From contig NZ_RIAS01000002.1 of assembly GCF_003719335.1 (NCBI RefSeq), forward strand, positions 124,001 through 188,000: a stretch of 64,000 bases of DNA, written 5' to 3'. Positions 53,036 through 62,114 of this stretch are shown piece after piece; position 1 is the stretch's first letter; every line of letters starts with the position of its first letter. This stretch comes from Paenibacillus amylolyticus. Lineage in GTDB: Bacteria > Bacillota > Bacilli > Paenibacillales > Paenibacillaceae. Below the pieces are notes generated by a model that ran no database searches, was not told where the DNA came from, and saw only the letters and a list, made by a program, of their open reading frames with translations. The position numbers and the translations under genes are program-made.

Positions 53036-53173
53036 TGACAACGGTTGTTGCTTGCCCGGCTGCAGGACTGGATTGCACATCCCCTACCTACATACCCATA
53101 TCTACGCTGAAAAGACGATGTTTAAATGCCCTCCTGCTGAACATGTTTGGTTATCAGCAGAAGGTTTTTTTCA

Positions 53174-54337
53174 TCACACTTTCCTCTTGTATTTCCCAGT
53201 ATACGGAATCGTCAGGTGAATATTTAAAGTTTCAATCGAATCCTCCGTGAGAATCAGGTTTTCCCCATTCCCGGATAACTTGTGCCACAGTTTTGGGTTT
53301 TTGCGATACAGTTTTTCTTGTAGACCATATACATCGACTCCCCGTTTTAATCCATTTCGATAGGTCTTCATGATCTGCTCTTTCAGTGTATCCTCGCTTA
53401 CTCGGGTCATTTCGTCATATGTCATGGGGACGAGATATTCATACAGTGCAGTCAGATATTTGGCATCAATTCGAAAGGTAACTTTCTCTCCCCGAATGAT
53501 CGGTTCGATTTTTATTGTGGGCAGACCGACACTGAGTGCCCCATAGATTACACCATTTTTTTGAACCAATAGAGGAGCCCGGCGCATGCCTTTAATCAAC
53601 CAGTGATAGCCAGACAATTCGTCTCGCGACAAAAAATTGAACTTTTCTCCCATCCTTTCGAAATAAGCTCCTTCAATCAGAAACAAGTCATGTTCCTTTT
53701 TATTTTGCAGCCATAAGTCCTTGTTTAAGGCAATGACAGGCAGATACGTCGTGGTTGCGGGATCATTGTGCTTGGCAATCAGTTCAAAGCTGAGTACAGG
53801 TGCAAACAGCGAATTTTCCAGGTAGCTGGGCAACGGATTGTGCAGGATGCTGTCCAGTGGAGACAAGTTGTAGATCGAAGCGGTGCTCAGAATATCCAGC
53901 AAAGGCTCCCGTGTACCGTATACCCATGTGGTATACCGTGCTTCCGGGAATCGTCCGAGCATGTCAAACACATCCTGGATGTGCCGATTGTTCAGCACGC
54001 TCTCTGCCATGACGATGGCTGTCACATGCCCCCAGGCAATGTGGAGCTGAGATGCACGCCATAATTCGTTCATGGCGAGGCTCATCGTTTTCCCTTGAGC
54101 ATGTCCGACCCAGATTGGAGGGGATTCGGCTGTTTTACCTGAATTATCCGTTTTGGCTATACTTGAAAAATCAAGAGTTTGCACGTAAATATGATACATG
54201 CCGTCCTTATATTCAATGCCAATTGCCTTGGCATAATCCACCTGCTGAATCTCATATGCACTCCAGCATCCCGTGGTCATGAGGCAAAGCGATAGACTTA
54301 ACATGCCAAGCAACCAGCGGTGTAATATGCGGCTCAT
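53174..54337 (-). CDS. Ger(x)C-family spore germination lipoprotein (C subunit)
   Basis: 387 residues. The ORF extends 77 codons further, but the true start is the ATG at 54337 overlapping the gerA stop (ATGA), with AAAGG upstream. Signal LLGMLSLSLCLMTTGCW has the lipobox cysteine; the mature start WSAYEIQQVDYAKAIGIEY is characteristic of GerC. Later GHVTAIVMAESVLNNRHIQD, YLPVIALNKDLW and EGAYFERMGEK. Third subunit of a germinant receptor in the spore inner membrane. Confidence 0.93.
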   Translation of the reverse strand: MSRILHRWLLGMLSLSLCLMTTGCWSAYEIQQVDYAKAIGIEYKDGMYHIYVQTLDFSSIAKTDNSGKTAESPPIWVGHAQGKTMSLAMNELWRASQLHIAWGHVTAIVMAESVLNNRHIQDVFDMLGRFPEARYTTWVYGTREPLLDILSTASIYNLSPLDSILHNPLPSYLENSLFAPVLSFELIAKHNDPATTTYLPVIALNKDLWLQNKKEHDLFLIEGAYFERMGEKFNFLSRDELSGYHWLIKGMRRAPLLVQKNGVIYGALSVGLPTIKIEPIIRGEKVTFRIDAKYLTALYEYLVPMTYDEMTRVSEDTLKEQIMKTYRNGLKRGVDVYGLQEKLYRKNPKLWHKLSGNGENLILTEDSIETLNIHLTIPYTGKYKRKV

Positions 54338-55839
54338 CGACCTTTGCCATCCTTGCGCGGTTTTTGTGTCTCCAGGTAGACAGGTCTGCGTTTCCCCAAA
54401 CCCGTCGGGACTTTGAATAGTGAGGCAATGGCTTGTTTGAAATTGAGCGGTGTTAAGGGCGTAAGATAAGGGATTCCAAACGATTTCAAGTCCGTCAGGT
54501 AGATCAGAAACAGGATCATGGACAGAATGAACCCGTAAATCCCCAGTGTCGCTCCCAAGATAAAGCAAAGAAAGCGCAAAATGAGTATAGAACTGGTCAT
54601 GACTTGATTGACAATGGTTGCTCCAGCTACAACGGTAACGGCGATGACGACGATCATGAGCGGAGAGACCATACCGGCCCGAATGGCTGCATCTCCGATA
54701 ATCAGACCACCAACGACGGTTAGCGTCTGTCCAATGGCGCTAGGCAAACGGACGCCGGCTTCCCTGAACAGCTCCATGAGCAGCATAATGAGAAACATCT
54801 CAATGCCAGACTCCATGGGAAGCCCCATGCGGCCGACAGATATCGTCGCGACGAGGGGAAACGGAATTTGATCCATGTGGAAAGAAGTCAGCGCGATATA
54901 GAAACCGGGCAAAAATATAGTGACAAATAGACCGATGAATCGAAGCAAGCGACCCATATTCACCGGAAGGAAGGGGAAGCTGGCATCCTCTGGTGACTTG
55001 AGTAGCAGAAAAAGGTTTACAGGCCCGATAATCACACTGGGATTACCGTCTACGATCAGAACGAAGCGACCGCTCAGCAAGCACTCCGATGCAAAATCAG
55101 GTCTGCCCGTGTAATGCGTCAAGGGAAACAAGGTGATCTTGGCAGGTGAGAGCAACTCTTCCAGATCATTTGCCGTCATAAGACGTTCGGTTTGAATGGC
55201 ATGGAGACGATGTTTTATATCCTTGATCAACGCTGGGTTGGCAATGTTTTTCATATACATCAGAGCCACTTTGGTTGCTGAACGTGATCCGATAAGTTCG
55301 ATACTGCATGCAAGTTCAGCCGTACGCAACCGGCTACGGATCAAGGATACATTGACTGCAAGTGGTTCAATAAAACCATCCCTTGCTCCGCGGATCGAGA
55401 CTTCTGTCGTTGACTCTTCTGGTGTTCGTGTAGCCATATTGGAGATATCGATGCTCCACATGGTCTGCAGAGAGGGAAGGCATAGGAGCAGATGCCCTTC
55501 AAAAACACGAAGCGATATTAGCTCTGTTCCATACTGCGCATCATCAAGGTCAATGCTGTTCCATTGCAGGTTAATATTTTTTTCAATGTCAGACTTGCGT
55601 ATGAAATGTGTGATCTCGTAGGTTCGCTTCATCTCTGGCAAGATGATGTCATGGATAATTTGTGTATCGACCATGCCACTGCAATAAGCGACAACCAGCT
55701 TCATCTGTCCGTCACCAAGCCGGTGGCTGTCGATAATAACATCATCGGAGCCTGCAAAAAAAGTTTCCAGATGATGCTGATCCATACGGAACGGTTTAGT
55801 CCCTGAACGGGTTGGTTTCGTTCGCGGCGTCTGAGCCAT
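54334..55839 (-). CDS. GerA-family spore germination protein (A subunit)
   Basis: 501 residues, AAGGAGG before ATG, overlapping the gerB end by 44 bp and gerC by ATGA. N-terminal soluble domain (~1-290) with VAYCSGMVDTQIIHDIILPE and GRFVLIVDGNPSVIIGPVNL, then membrane segments including LIMLLMELFREAGVRLPSAI and IGDAAIRAGMVSPLMIVVIA, hallmark GerA sequences. Germinant receptor A subunit. Confidence 0.95.
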   Translation of the reverse strand: MAQTPRTKPTRSGTKPFRMDQHHLETFFAGSDDVIIDSHRLGDGQMKLVVAYCSGMVDTQIIHDIILPEMKRTYEITHFIRKSDIEKNINLQWNSIDLDDAQYGTELISLRVFEGHLLLCLPSLQTMWSIDISNMATRTPEESTTEVSIRGARDGFIEPLAVNVSLIRSRLRTAELACSIELIGSRSATKVALMYMKNIANPALIKDIKHRLHAIQTERLMTANDLEELLSPAKITLFPLTHYTGRPDFASECLLSGRFVLIVDGNPSVIIGPVNLFLLLKSPEDASFPFLPVNMGRLLRFIGLFVTIFLPGFYIALTSFHMDQIPFPLVATISVGRMGLPMESGIEMFLIMLLMELFREAGVRLPSAIGQTLTVVGGLIIGDAAIRAGMVSPLMIVVIAVTVVAGATIVNQVMTSSILILRFLCFILGATLGIYGFILSMILFLIYLTDLKSFGIPYLTPLTPLNFKQAIASLFKVPTGLGKRRPVYLETQKPRKDGKGR

Positions 55840-56932
55840 GAGCAGGAGCCTCCTTGTCCTTTTTATGAATAAGAGCGGCCAGTGTCAAAAGAGTGGTGAT
55901 GATTGCCACGTAAGAGAGCATGGCTGGAAATTGAATGTGATCGACATAATAATCAATGTAATCAATGCGCCACCACTGAATAGCCAAAGCGCACATGATC
56001 AGCGTGAGACAGAGGATGGTAATGTAGCGTTTCTTAGGTCTGCGTATATCCAGCAGATCAACAATCAGGTACATGGAGATGGCAACACGTGCAAAGGAAC
56101 CACTAAGCCACTGGTAGATCGAGAGAAAATCAACGTGTTGAAACAGCTTGCCGATATTGACGAGTTTCCATTGTTCGTATGGACTATTCCGCTGTTTCGC
56201 CGCTTCTTCTGGCCCGAATTCGACAATGGCTCCGAGCGTAGGCCCCAGCGCCATGCTGATCATGAAGAGGCCGAGCAACAACACATGCCACCAGCGTAGT
56301 TTGCCTTTAATGTCATGTTGGAAGAGCATCAGCACCCAGATCTCCATAAGTCCCGCTAGAGAGTAGATCATTCCTCGGATGACGGGAGTCCAGCCATGTT
56401 CCATGATGGGGAAGAGCTGACTGTAATCTTTGTATTTCATATTGGCCGACATGACAAAGTAGCCAAGCAGAATGACCAGAGGTAATAGAATACTGGATGT
56501 CATGGCAATCGAACGAATGCCTTTGGCTGCTGACCAGGCAGCAACCAGAGCACCTCCACCAGCCAGCACATAGGTCGGTGTAAACGGGAGATAGGTGGAT
56601 ACCGTCCAGTTGGTGGTTTCATATAAGGTGTGTGTCCCTAGCGAGAAGAGCAACAAGACCGCAGTAATGCGAAAGATCCAGGAGGGAACGACGCCGAACT
56701 CACGCGTGATCCAATCGGTCAAGCGCTGTCCGCGAATACGGCGGATAATGATGTACATCATACCCAGGAACAGCATGAACAATGGCGCTGCAGCGAGAAC
56801 AGAGAGCCAGCCATCTCTTCCGGCCACCTCCAGAATGGCGGGGACAGACAAGACGTGACAGACCAGTCCGGCACTGAGCAAAATAATGGAGATGGACAAC
56901 CAGATGGTGATCTGTCCTTTTTCCTGACCCAT
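55796..56932 (-). CDS. GerB-family germination permease (B subunit)
   Basis: 378 residues, probably from ATG 56932, 6 nt after GGGAGGGG; ATG 56938 abuts that site. About ten membrane helices of the amino-acid-permease-like GerB family: ITIWLSISIILLSAGLVCHV, SIAMTSSILLPLVILLGYFV, IYSLAGLMEIWVLMLF, HVDFLSIYQWLSGSFARVAI. First gene of an operon in the order B-A-C, probably under a forespore sigma factor. Confidence 0.93.
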   Translation of the reverse strand: MGQEKGQITIWLSISIILLSAGLVCHVLSVPAILEVAGRDGWLSVLAAAPLFMLFLGMMYIIIRRIRGQRLTDWITREFGVVPSWIFRITAVLLLFSLGTHTLYETTNWTVSTYLPFTPTYVLAGGGALVAAWSAAKGIRSIAMTSSILLPLVILLGYFVMSANMKYKDYSQLFPIMEHGWTPVIRGMIYSLAGLMEIWVLMLFQHDIKGKLRWWHVLLLGLFMISMALGPTLGAIVEFGPEEAAKQRNSPYEQWKLVNIGKLFQHVDFLSIYQWLSGSFARVAISMYLIVDLLDIRRPKKRYITILCLTLIMCALAIQWWRIDYIDYYVDHIQFPAMLSYVAIITTLLTLAALIHKKDKEAPAHGSDAANETNPFRD

Positions 56933-57283
56933 GTCCATCCCCTCCCATTTCGATGTGTTTTCGTTAGATTGTACAGTCTATGAGAAAATGATTCGTTTTT
57001 CAGATTTTTTCACAGAAAAATCAGCCCGAGATGGACGAAGGGGAAAGAAAGCTATAACATATACGATATAAGGGACAGGTCAAGGTATGGAGTATAAGGG
57101 ATGAGAAGTGAAGTATGAAGTATAAGTTAGGTATCGAGTATAAGGTATCGTGTGTAAGGAATAAGGCATAAGGAATGAGCTATCCATCAGGCTATGCAGG
57201 ATGAGGATTATTGGGGAGGATTCAGAGTTTAGGAGTGAATTTTGAATTGAGTTGTAGGTTAAGGTGCTCCCTCACCACTTAAA
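56933..57283. other. Gene-free region with purine-rich short direct repeats
   Basis: Upstream of the gerBAC operon. Positions ~57080-57180 contain repeated GTATAAG/GGTATCG/GGAATAAGG-like words suggesting slippage. No ORF or RNA was recognised. Confidence 0.4.
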
Positions 57284-57487
57284 TATTCTAACGATCTCAG
57301 ATGAGCTTATTTAAGCGAAATGGGGAGTTCTGGAATTCTAACGATCACCAGAAGCCTTATTTTGCTGAAAACACAAGATTAACGCCCATTTTTGAACCAA
57401 TTCTCCGAAATAAGGTCTCCTGAGATCGTTAGAATATAACAAGGTGTGATATTGCTCAAATAGCGTTCCTGGTAATCGTTAGAGAAT
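57284..57487. repeat. Cluster of four copies of a ~28-bp TAACGATC repeat in both orientations
   Basis: Copies A (57284-57312) and B (57334-57363) read TATTCTAACGATCTCAG...CTTATTT. Copies C (57408-57436) and D (57461-57487) are inverted (AAATAAGG...GATCGTTAGAATA). A and C form an imperfect large inverted repeat. Non-coding; origin unknown. Confidence 0.65.
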
Positions 57488-57700
57488 GACTCGCACAGGT
57501 CACAGGTACCCTTGTTGGCACCAGTATCCACTTCTCACTCGCATCGGTATCCCTGTCCGCGCTCGCCGCAGTATCCGCATCCGCTTCAACAGAGCTATGG
57601 ACAAGCACTTGCAGCACTCAATATCATTTGCAGCACTTAATATCATTAAGTAACACTCGAAATCACTATGGATCACTCAAGAACAGGGAGGAAACCTTTG

Positions 57701-58594
57701 ATGACACATTCAACTAAATCACCAGAAGAAATTAAAGTAGGGTTTATTGGAACAGGCGTTATGGGAAAAAGCATGGCTGGTCACATTCAGCGTGCAGGCT
57801 ATCCGCTTCATGTATACACGCGCACTGCCGCTAAGGCAGAAGCGCTCGTGAAGGAAGGGGCTGTCTGGCATGAAACGCCGGCAGAACTGGCTGCTGCTTG
57901 TGATGTGATTATCACCATGGTCGGTTATCCCAAGGATGTTGAAGAGATTTATCTGGGAGAAGGCGGGCTTGTTGCCCATGCCAAACCAAGTTCAACCCTG
58001 ATTGACATGACCACTTCCAGCCCGCTGCTGGCTGCGCGCGTCGCCGAAGCTGCGGAGGCTAAAGGTTTGCATGCACTGGACGCGCCTGTATCCGGCGGCG
58101 ATATCGGCGCACGGGACGGCAGGCTGTCCATTATGGTGGGGGGGGACGCAGAAGCTTTTGAAGCGGTGCGTCCGATTTTTGAGCAGATGGGCACCAACAT
58201 TGTGCTGCAAGGCAAGCCGGGCGCCGGACAGCATACCAAAATGTGCAACCAAATTGCTATCGCCTCTGGCATGCTCGGCGTATGCGAAGCACTTGCCTAT
58301 GCCAAGACGTCGGGACTGGACGCGGAAAATGTGCTGAAGAGTATTGCGACCGGTGCAGCCGGAAGCTGGTCCCTCAGCAACCTGGGTCCGCGCATGATCG
58401 CAGGCGATTATGAGCCTGGATTCTATGTGAAACATTTTATCAAAGACATGGGCATTGCCCTGGAGTCTGCTCAAGCGATGGGCATGAACACGCCGGGACT
58501 GGCTCTGGCGGAATCGCTCTATCAGGAAATATCGAAGAATGGCTTGGACGAGAAAGGCACGCAAGTGCTGTACACATACTATCTCCAGTCTTAG
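57701..58594 (+). CDS. 3-hydroxyisobutyrate/tartronate-semialdehyde-type dehydrogenase
   Basis: 297 residues from the ATG 9 nt after GGGAGG; an earlier in-frame ATG at 57668 lacks a site. Rossmann GFIGTGVMGKSMAGHI, substrate-binding DAPVSGGDIGARDGRLSIMV, and catalytic-lysine region GKPGAGQHTKMCNQ (usual N-N is C-N). NAD(P)-dependent oxidation of a beta-hydroxyacid; exact substrate not determinable. Monocistronic; G+C clearly higher than neighbours. Confidence 0.85.
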   Translation: MTHSTKSPEEIKVGFIGTGVMGKSMAGHIQRAGYPLHVYTRTAAKAEALVKEGAVWHETPAELAAACDVIITMVGYPKDVEEIYLGEGGLVAHAKPSSTLIDMTTSSPLLAARVAEAAEAKGLHALDAPVSGGDIGARDGRLSIMVGGDAEAFEAVRPIFEQMGTNIVLQGKPGAGQHTKMCNQIAIASGMLGVCEALAYAKTSGLDAENVLKSIATGAAGSWSLSNLGPRMIAGDYEPGFYVKHFIKDMGIALESAQAMGMNTPGLALAESLYQEISKNGLDEKGTQVLYTYYLQS

Positions 58595-58612
58595 AAGATG
58601 AACATGGGAAGA

Positions 58613-58657
58613 CAGCAGCGGACTCTTTTGCTTAGGAAAAAGGGGATGCTGCTTTTT
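58613..58657 (+). terminator. Weak terminator-like hairpin
   Basis: CAGCAGC and GCTGCT arms around a ~28-nt A/G-rich loop, then TTTTTC, shortly after the dehydrogenase stop. Confidence 0.4.
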
Positions 58658-58941
58658 CTGTATATTTTGAAATAAACTTGATATGGATTTGATATGGACT
58701 TATTGTGAACTTGATGTGCGTCTAAAGTCGCAGGTTTGGGTATATACTGTCGTGCACATTTAACGAATCAGTGAATTTGGCAAACGTCTCTTTATTTTTG
58801 TTCGACTTTATCCGACATAAGGTATAGGGCTTTACATGCTATACGGTACTAAACATCTACATAATTCATAAACAATACTCCTTAAACCATAATTCATAAG
58901 CCATATTCCAGTAACCATTCCAAATAGAACGGAGCTTGCCC
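58658..58941. other. Intergenic region without recognised features
   Basis: About 280 bp with short repeats of TTGATATGGA/ACTTGATGTG near 58677-58720; no ORF with a ribosome site. Confidence 0.35.
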
Positions 58942-59682
58942 ATGTTCAAGAAAATTTGGTCTCTGTTCAAGACGCAGCCAGAGCTTGTGAGCCCGCTTAC
59001 CGATTCTGTTGCAGCTTCGGCTCTGCCGCCAGTTACAGCAATTCCTCCACGTCTGTCCCGTAGTCGGCGCAAAAAGAAGAAGTCCGAAGCTGATTGGATC
59101 AGCGCACCGCAAGAACCTACAACCGCCGAATTACTGCTTGGTTTGCCCAGTGAATATAAAGTGTTGAATGATCTGCTGGTTACGAATCCCAAGTCACGTT
59201 CGGGATATTCCCAGATTGATCATGTCGTGATTGGCCCGCGGGCGATCTTTGTCATCGAAACCCGGAATCTGACAACTGGAGAGATTCGTGGGGGCCGCCG
59301 CGAAGCGAATTGGTCAGTGAGCAGCAGCAGGGTCAAAATGTATAATCCGCTCATGCAGCACCGCGCCCATGTTGAAGCGATTCAGGCACATCTCGGGGAT
59401 TACAAACGTGTTCGGCTAGTTTCCATGGTGACGTTCACAAACCGTTGCCGGATCAGTGTTGATCCAGCCGTAAGGTATGTCAATTCCGATGAAATGATTA
59501 TTTATGATCATGAATTGGTGGAGACCATTCAGCGCAAAACAGAACGACTGGAGACAGAACTTCCGGAGACCTTGTATCAAGAACAGGACACTCAGGCGAT
59601 CTGGAACATGCTCAATACAGTGAATTCAACGGATCATCAGATTCGGGCTGATCATATGGCGAAAGCTAAAGGAATTAAATAG
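58942..59682 (+). CDS. NERD-domain protein
   Basis: 246 residues from the ATG 7 nt after CGGAG; TTG 58936 is also in frame. A basic N-terminus (RSRRKKKKSEADW) is followed by the NERD nuclease-related domain (~70-190): LPSEYKVLNDLLVTNPKSRS, YSQIDHVVIGPRAIFVIETR (the D...E-x-(K/R)-like core; R replaces the usual K) and NPLMQHRAHVEAIQAHL. NERD proteins are distant relatives of PD-(D/E)XK nucleases of unknown role. Monocistronic. Confidence 0.82.
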   Translation: MFKKIWSLFKTQPELVSPLTDSVAASALPPVTAIPPRLSRSRRKKKKSEADWISAPQEPTTAELLLGLPSEYKVLNDLLVTNPKSRSGYSQIDHVVIGPRAIFVIETRNLTTGEIRGGRREANWSVSSSRVKMYNPLMQHRAHVEAIQAHLGDYKRVRLVSMVTFTNRCRISVDPAVRYVNSDEMIIYDHELVETIQRKTERLETELPETLYQEQDTQAIWNMLNTVNSTDHQIRADHMAKAKGIK

Positions 59683-59814
59683 GCAATTTATAGACAATTA
59701 AACCGCGAGGATACAGATAAACGAGTATAGATGCGAGCGGATAAATGGAATAATGAGTCACTAGATTTACAGGGTTATCGTCATTTTCAAGTTAGGGTCG
59801 GCAAAAAAGACATG

Positions 59815-59863
59815 AAACAGGGATATACCGGGTCATCGTGCGAACCTTGGAATATCCCTGTTT
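59815..59863. terminator. Inverted repeat between convergent genes
   Basis: AAACAGGGATAT / ATATCCCTGTTT arms, 25-nt loop; A-rich left flank suits the minus-strand gene at 59881. Confidence 0.65.
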
Positions 59864-59880
59864 GCCTTCTATTTTAACCA

Positions 59881-60549
59881 TTAAGGTAAGTGAAGCGTTT
59901 GAACATGGCTGGTGTGCATGAATCGTGTGGAACCATCTGCATCAATAACTTCAAGCAACTTGTCGTTGATACTTTTGAGCAATCCTGTCTGTTCAGGTTT
60001 GTAACCCAGATTTAAGATGACGAGTTCTCCTGCCATTTTTTGCAGCTGTTGATCGAGTGTGCGAGAGAGTGAGATGGATGATGGCTGTATGGGGAAATGT
60101 TGATGTTCCATCGCAAAGGGTCTGCTATTGGAGGGAGAAGGGATAATATATTTCAGATGATGGATGGAAACATAGACCGAATGATGCAAAGGAGAATAGA
60201 AGATAAAATAATCGTTCATGATGCTGGTGATATAACCATGCAGCGTGCGCCCACCAATGGAAATTTCACTAAATCTTCCGCGAGCATTCATTAGTACTTT
60301 TCGATAAGAGATGTTGTCATGGTCCATTTCGGGATCAGGTGCAGGCACGTCCATGTTAGTAGAAGTTTCCTCTGATTTCGTAAAATGCATCGTTTGAATA
60401 TGATGAAGCGGCACATAAATGTAGCGCTGATTACCATAGACAACGATAATATCCTCCCCTGCATCAATGACCTCGCCCTGAATAGGCAGCTTGCAGCCGG
60501 ACAATTCAAACTCAATCGTTTTACCTAACCACATCATTGCAGATTTCAC
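59881..60549 (-). CDS. LSm-like/DUF2642-type spore coat-associated protein
   Basis: 222 residues from GTG 6 nt after AGGAGGT. Three similar beta-barrel-like segments: IQGEVIDAGEDIIVVYGNQR then YIYVPLHHIQTMHF; LHGYITSIMNDYFIFYSPLH then YVSIHHLKYIIP; and VILNLGYKPEQTGLLKSIND then FMHTSHVQTLHL. The pattern is that of CotB/YuzF-like coat proteins with Sm-like repeats. Downstream of the arsB-like gene on the same strand (13 bp gap), so possibly cotranscribed. Confidence 0.65.
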   Translation of the reverse strand: MKSAMMWLGKTIEFELSGCKLPIQGEVIDAGEDIIVVYGNQRYIYVPLHHIQTMHFTKSEETSTNMDVPAPDPEMDHDNISYRKVLMNARGRFSEISIGGRTLHGYITSIMNDYFIFYSPLHHSVYVSIHHLKYIIPSPSNSRPFAMEHQHFPIQPSSISLSRTLDQQLQKMAGELVILNLGYKPEQTGLLKSINDKLLEVIDADGSTRFMHTSHVQTLHLP

Positions 60550-60562
60550 AGTATACCTCCTC

Positions 60563-61924
60563 TCAATACAGTAGAGCCACCCAGATATATAAGGAAAATA
60601 GGCTGATAATTAAACTGATGGGTATCACAATGAAGGTTACTTTCATATACTGTTTCCATGAGACTCGAATATGGTGGGTCCGTAATATATACATCCAAAT
60701 TAAGGTGGCAAGTGTGCCTATGGGTGTTAATAATGCTCCGATGTCACTTCCTAGTATATTAGCGAGATATGCTAGATGAAGTTGAGTATCACTCAAATGA
60801 AGGTCAGTAACGGCGAATGTTCCGATCATGACCGAGGGCAAGTTGTTGAACAAATTGGAGAGCACCGTTAGTAACAACCCGGATACGGCAATAAGACTTG
60901 CATTGCCTCTTTCTGCAATCGGGCCTGTGAATTCGGTAATCCATGTTGTCATCCCGGCTCGGTGAAGACTGTCCACAATAATATAAATGCTGAAAGCAAA
61001 GAGAAGAATATGCCAAGGTGTCTGTGTGACGACATCTTTCAGTCCGGATCGTGTACGATACCACCGTACAGCAAGCATCAGAACCACACCGGTAATGGCG
61101 ACAATCTCCATGTGTACACCGAATTGCTCAGCGAGAAAATATCCTGCCCGGATCAATACAACAATCCCGATACAGACACGGAACAACCACCAGTCTACAT
61201 TCGTTTTGGAGTTATCCGATTCAAATTCTGTTGTCTGCAGTGGATGATAGCCTGATCCAGATGAATTTTGCATGGATACGGGGAAGTGATGAATAACTTT
61301 GGGTATGCTTCTGCGAAAATAATAGAGTAACAGCAAAGTCATGGCGATAATTCCGAGCATGGATGGTACAAACATCATCTGAGTGTAGGTGTTCAGGTTT
61401 AATCCAACCATTTTTAAGGCAATCAGATTAGCGAGATTACTGAGTCCGATCGGAGCGCTGGAAGCTGTAGCGATGAGTGCACCGGAGATGAGGTAAGGCA
61501 ACTGCTGGTGAATTTTCAGACGTAACATGGAACAGATTCGAATGATGATGGGGGTAGTGATCAGAATGCTGCCGTCGTTATTGAAGAAGATAGTCATGAG
61601 AAAACAAAGTAATAGAATCAGCCAGAACAATCGGAAGCCGGAACCACGTGCCTTTTCAATCATGTTTACAGCGATCCAGCGAAAGAAGCCGATGCTGTCC
61701 AGAATAATGGACATGACAATGGTGGAGAGAATCGTAATCGCTGCGCCAGATACAATTTCGAAAATGCCCAGGATATGCCCCAAACTGCTTACACCGGTCA
61801 GGATAAGAAGTAGCGCCCCAAGCGAAGTGGGAATCGATTCATTTAATCCGCCAGGACGCCACATCAGGAAAATGACAGTGATGATAAATACCCCGAAGGT
61901 TAACCACAACTGGTAATCAGGCAT
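60563..61924 (-). CDS. arsB: ArsB/NhaD-superfamily membrane transporter (arsenite-efflux-like)
   Basis: 453 residues, about 12 membrane helices. ArsB-like features: GGLNESIPTSLGALLLILTG, CFLMTIFFNNDGSILITTPI and a C-terminal counterpart LSNLFNNLPSVMIGTFAVTD then LGSDIGALLTPIGTLATLIW. GGGAGGTGA lies upstream and the ATG follows the leader ORF stop directly (TAAATG), indicating translational coupling. No arsR or arsC nearby; ion specificity (arsenite, antimonite or another anion) is unproven. Confidence 0.85.
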   Translation of the reverse strand: MPDYQLWLTFGVFIITVIFLMWRPGGLNESIPTSLGALLLILTGVSSLGHILGIFEIVSGAAITILSTIVMSIILDSIGFFRWIAVNMIEKARGSGFRLFWLILLLCFLMTIFFNNDGSILITTPIIIRICSMLRLKIHQQLPYLISGALIATASSAPIGLSNLANLIALKMVGLNLNTYTQMMFVPSMLGIIAMTLLLLYYFRRSIPKVIHHFPVSMQNSSGSGYHPLQTTEFESDNSKTNVDWWLFRVCIGIVVLIRAGYFLAEQFGVHMEIVAITGVVLMLAVRWYRTRSGLKDVVTQTPWHILLFAFSIYIIVDSLHRAGMTTWITEFTGPIAERGNASLIAVSGLLLTVLSNLFNNLPSVMIGTFAVTDLHLSDTQLHLAYLANILGSDIGALLTPIGTLATLIWMYILRTHHIRVSWKQYMKVTFIVIPISLIISLFSLYIWVALLY

Positions 61925-62062
61925 TTACTGTGATTCACCTCCCAGGGGGAGAAGTCCTTGTGAAGACTGTTTCAGATGTTCATGAGTCGAAGTAGGCCTT
62001 CCCGGCATAACGATCCAATACAAAGGCGCACCTGTCAAGACGATTGCGATAAAGATCAGCAT
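61925..62062 (-). CDS. 45-residue membrane peptide coupled to the arsB-like gene
   Basis: Starts at ATG 62062, 7 nt after AAAGGGGGG (ATG 62068 is one nt after it). The sequence begins MLIFIAIVLTGAPLYWIVMP, one membrane helix, then a polar tail (HEHLKQSSQGLLPL) that itself encodes the ribosome site of the next gene. The stop TAA abuts the transporter ATG. Possibly a small subunit, as KdpF is for KdpA, or a translational leader. Confidence 0.6.
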   Translation of the reverse strand: MLIFIAIVLTGAPLYWIVMPGRPTSTHEHLKQSSQGLLPLGGESQ

Positions 62063-62114
62063 GATCATTCCCCCCTTTAAACTGGTAGTAACTTAGCTTC
62101 TTGTTGTTCTCAAA

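Noticed and set aside
52965..53250. Two overlapping plus-strand ORFs of 84-85 codons
   Set aside because: They overlap the end of the membrane protein at 52532 and the antisense of gerC; Cys/Pro-rich random-looking products.
54338..54568. 77-codon N-terminal extension of the GerC ORF
   Set aside because: Lies antisense-free but inside gerA coding sequence; the ATG at 54337 with its lipoprotein signal and ATGA overlap is the real start.
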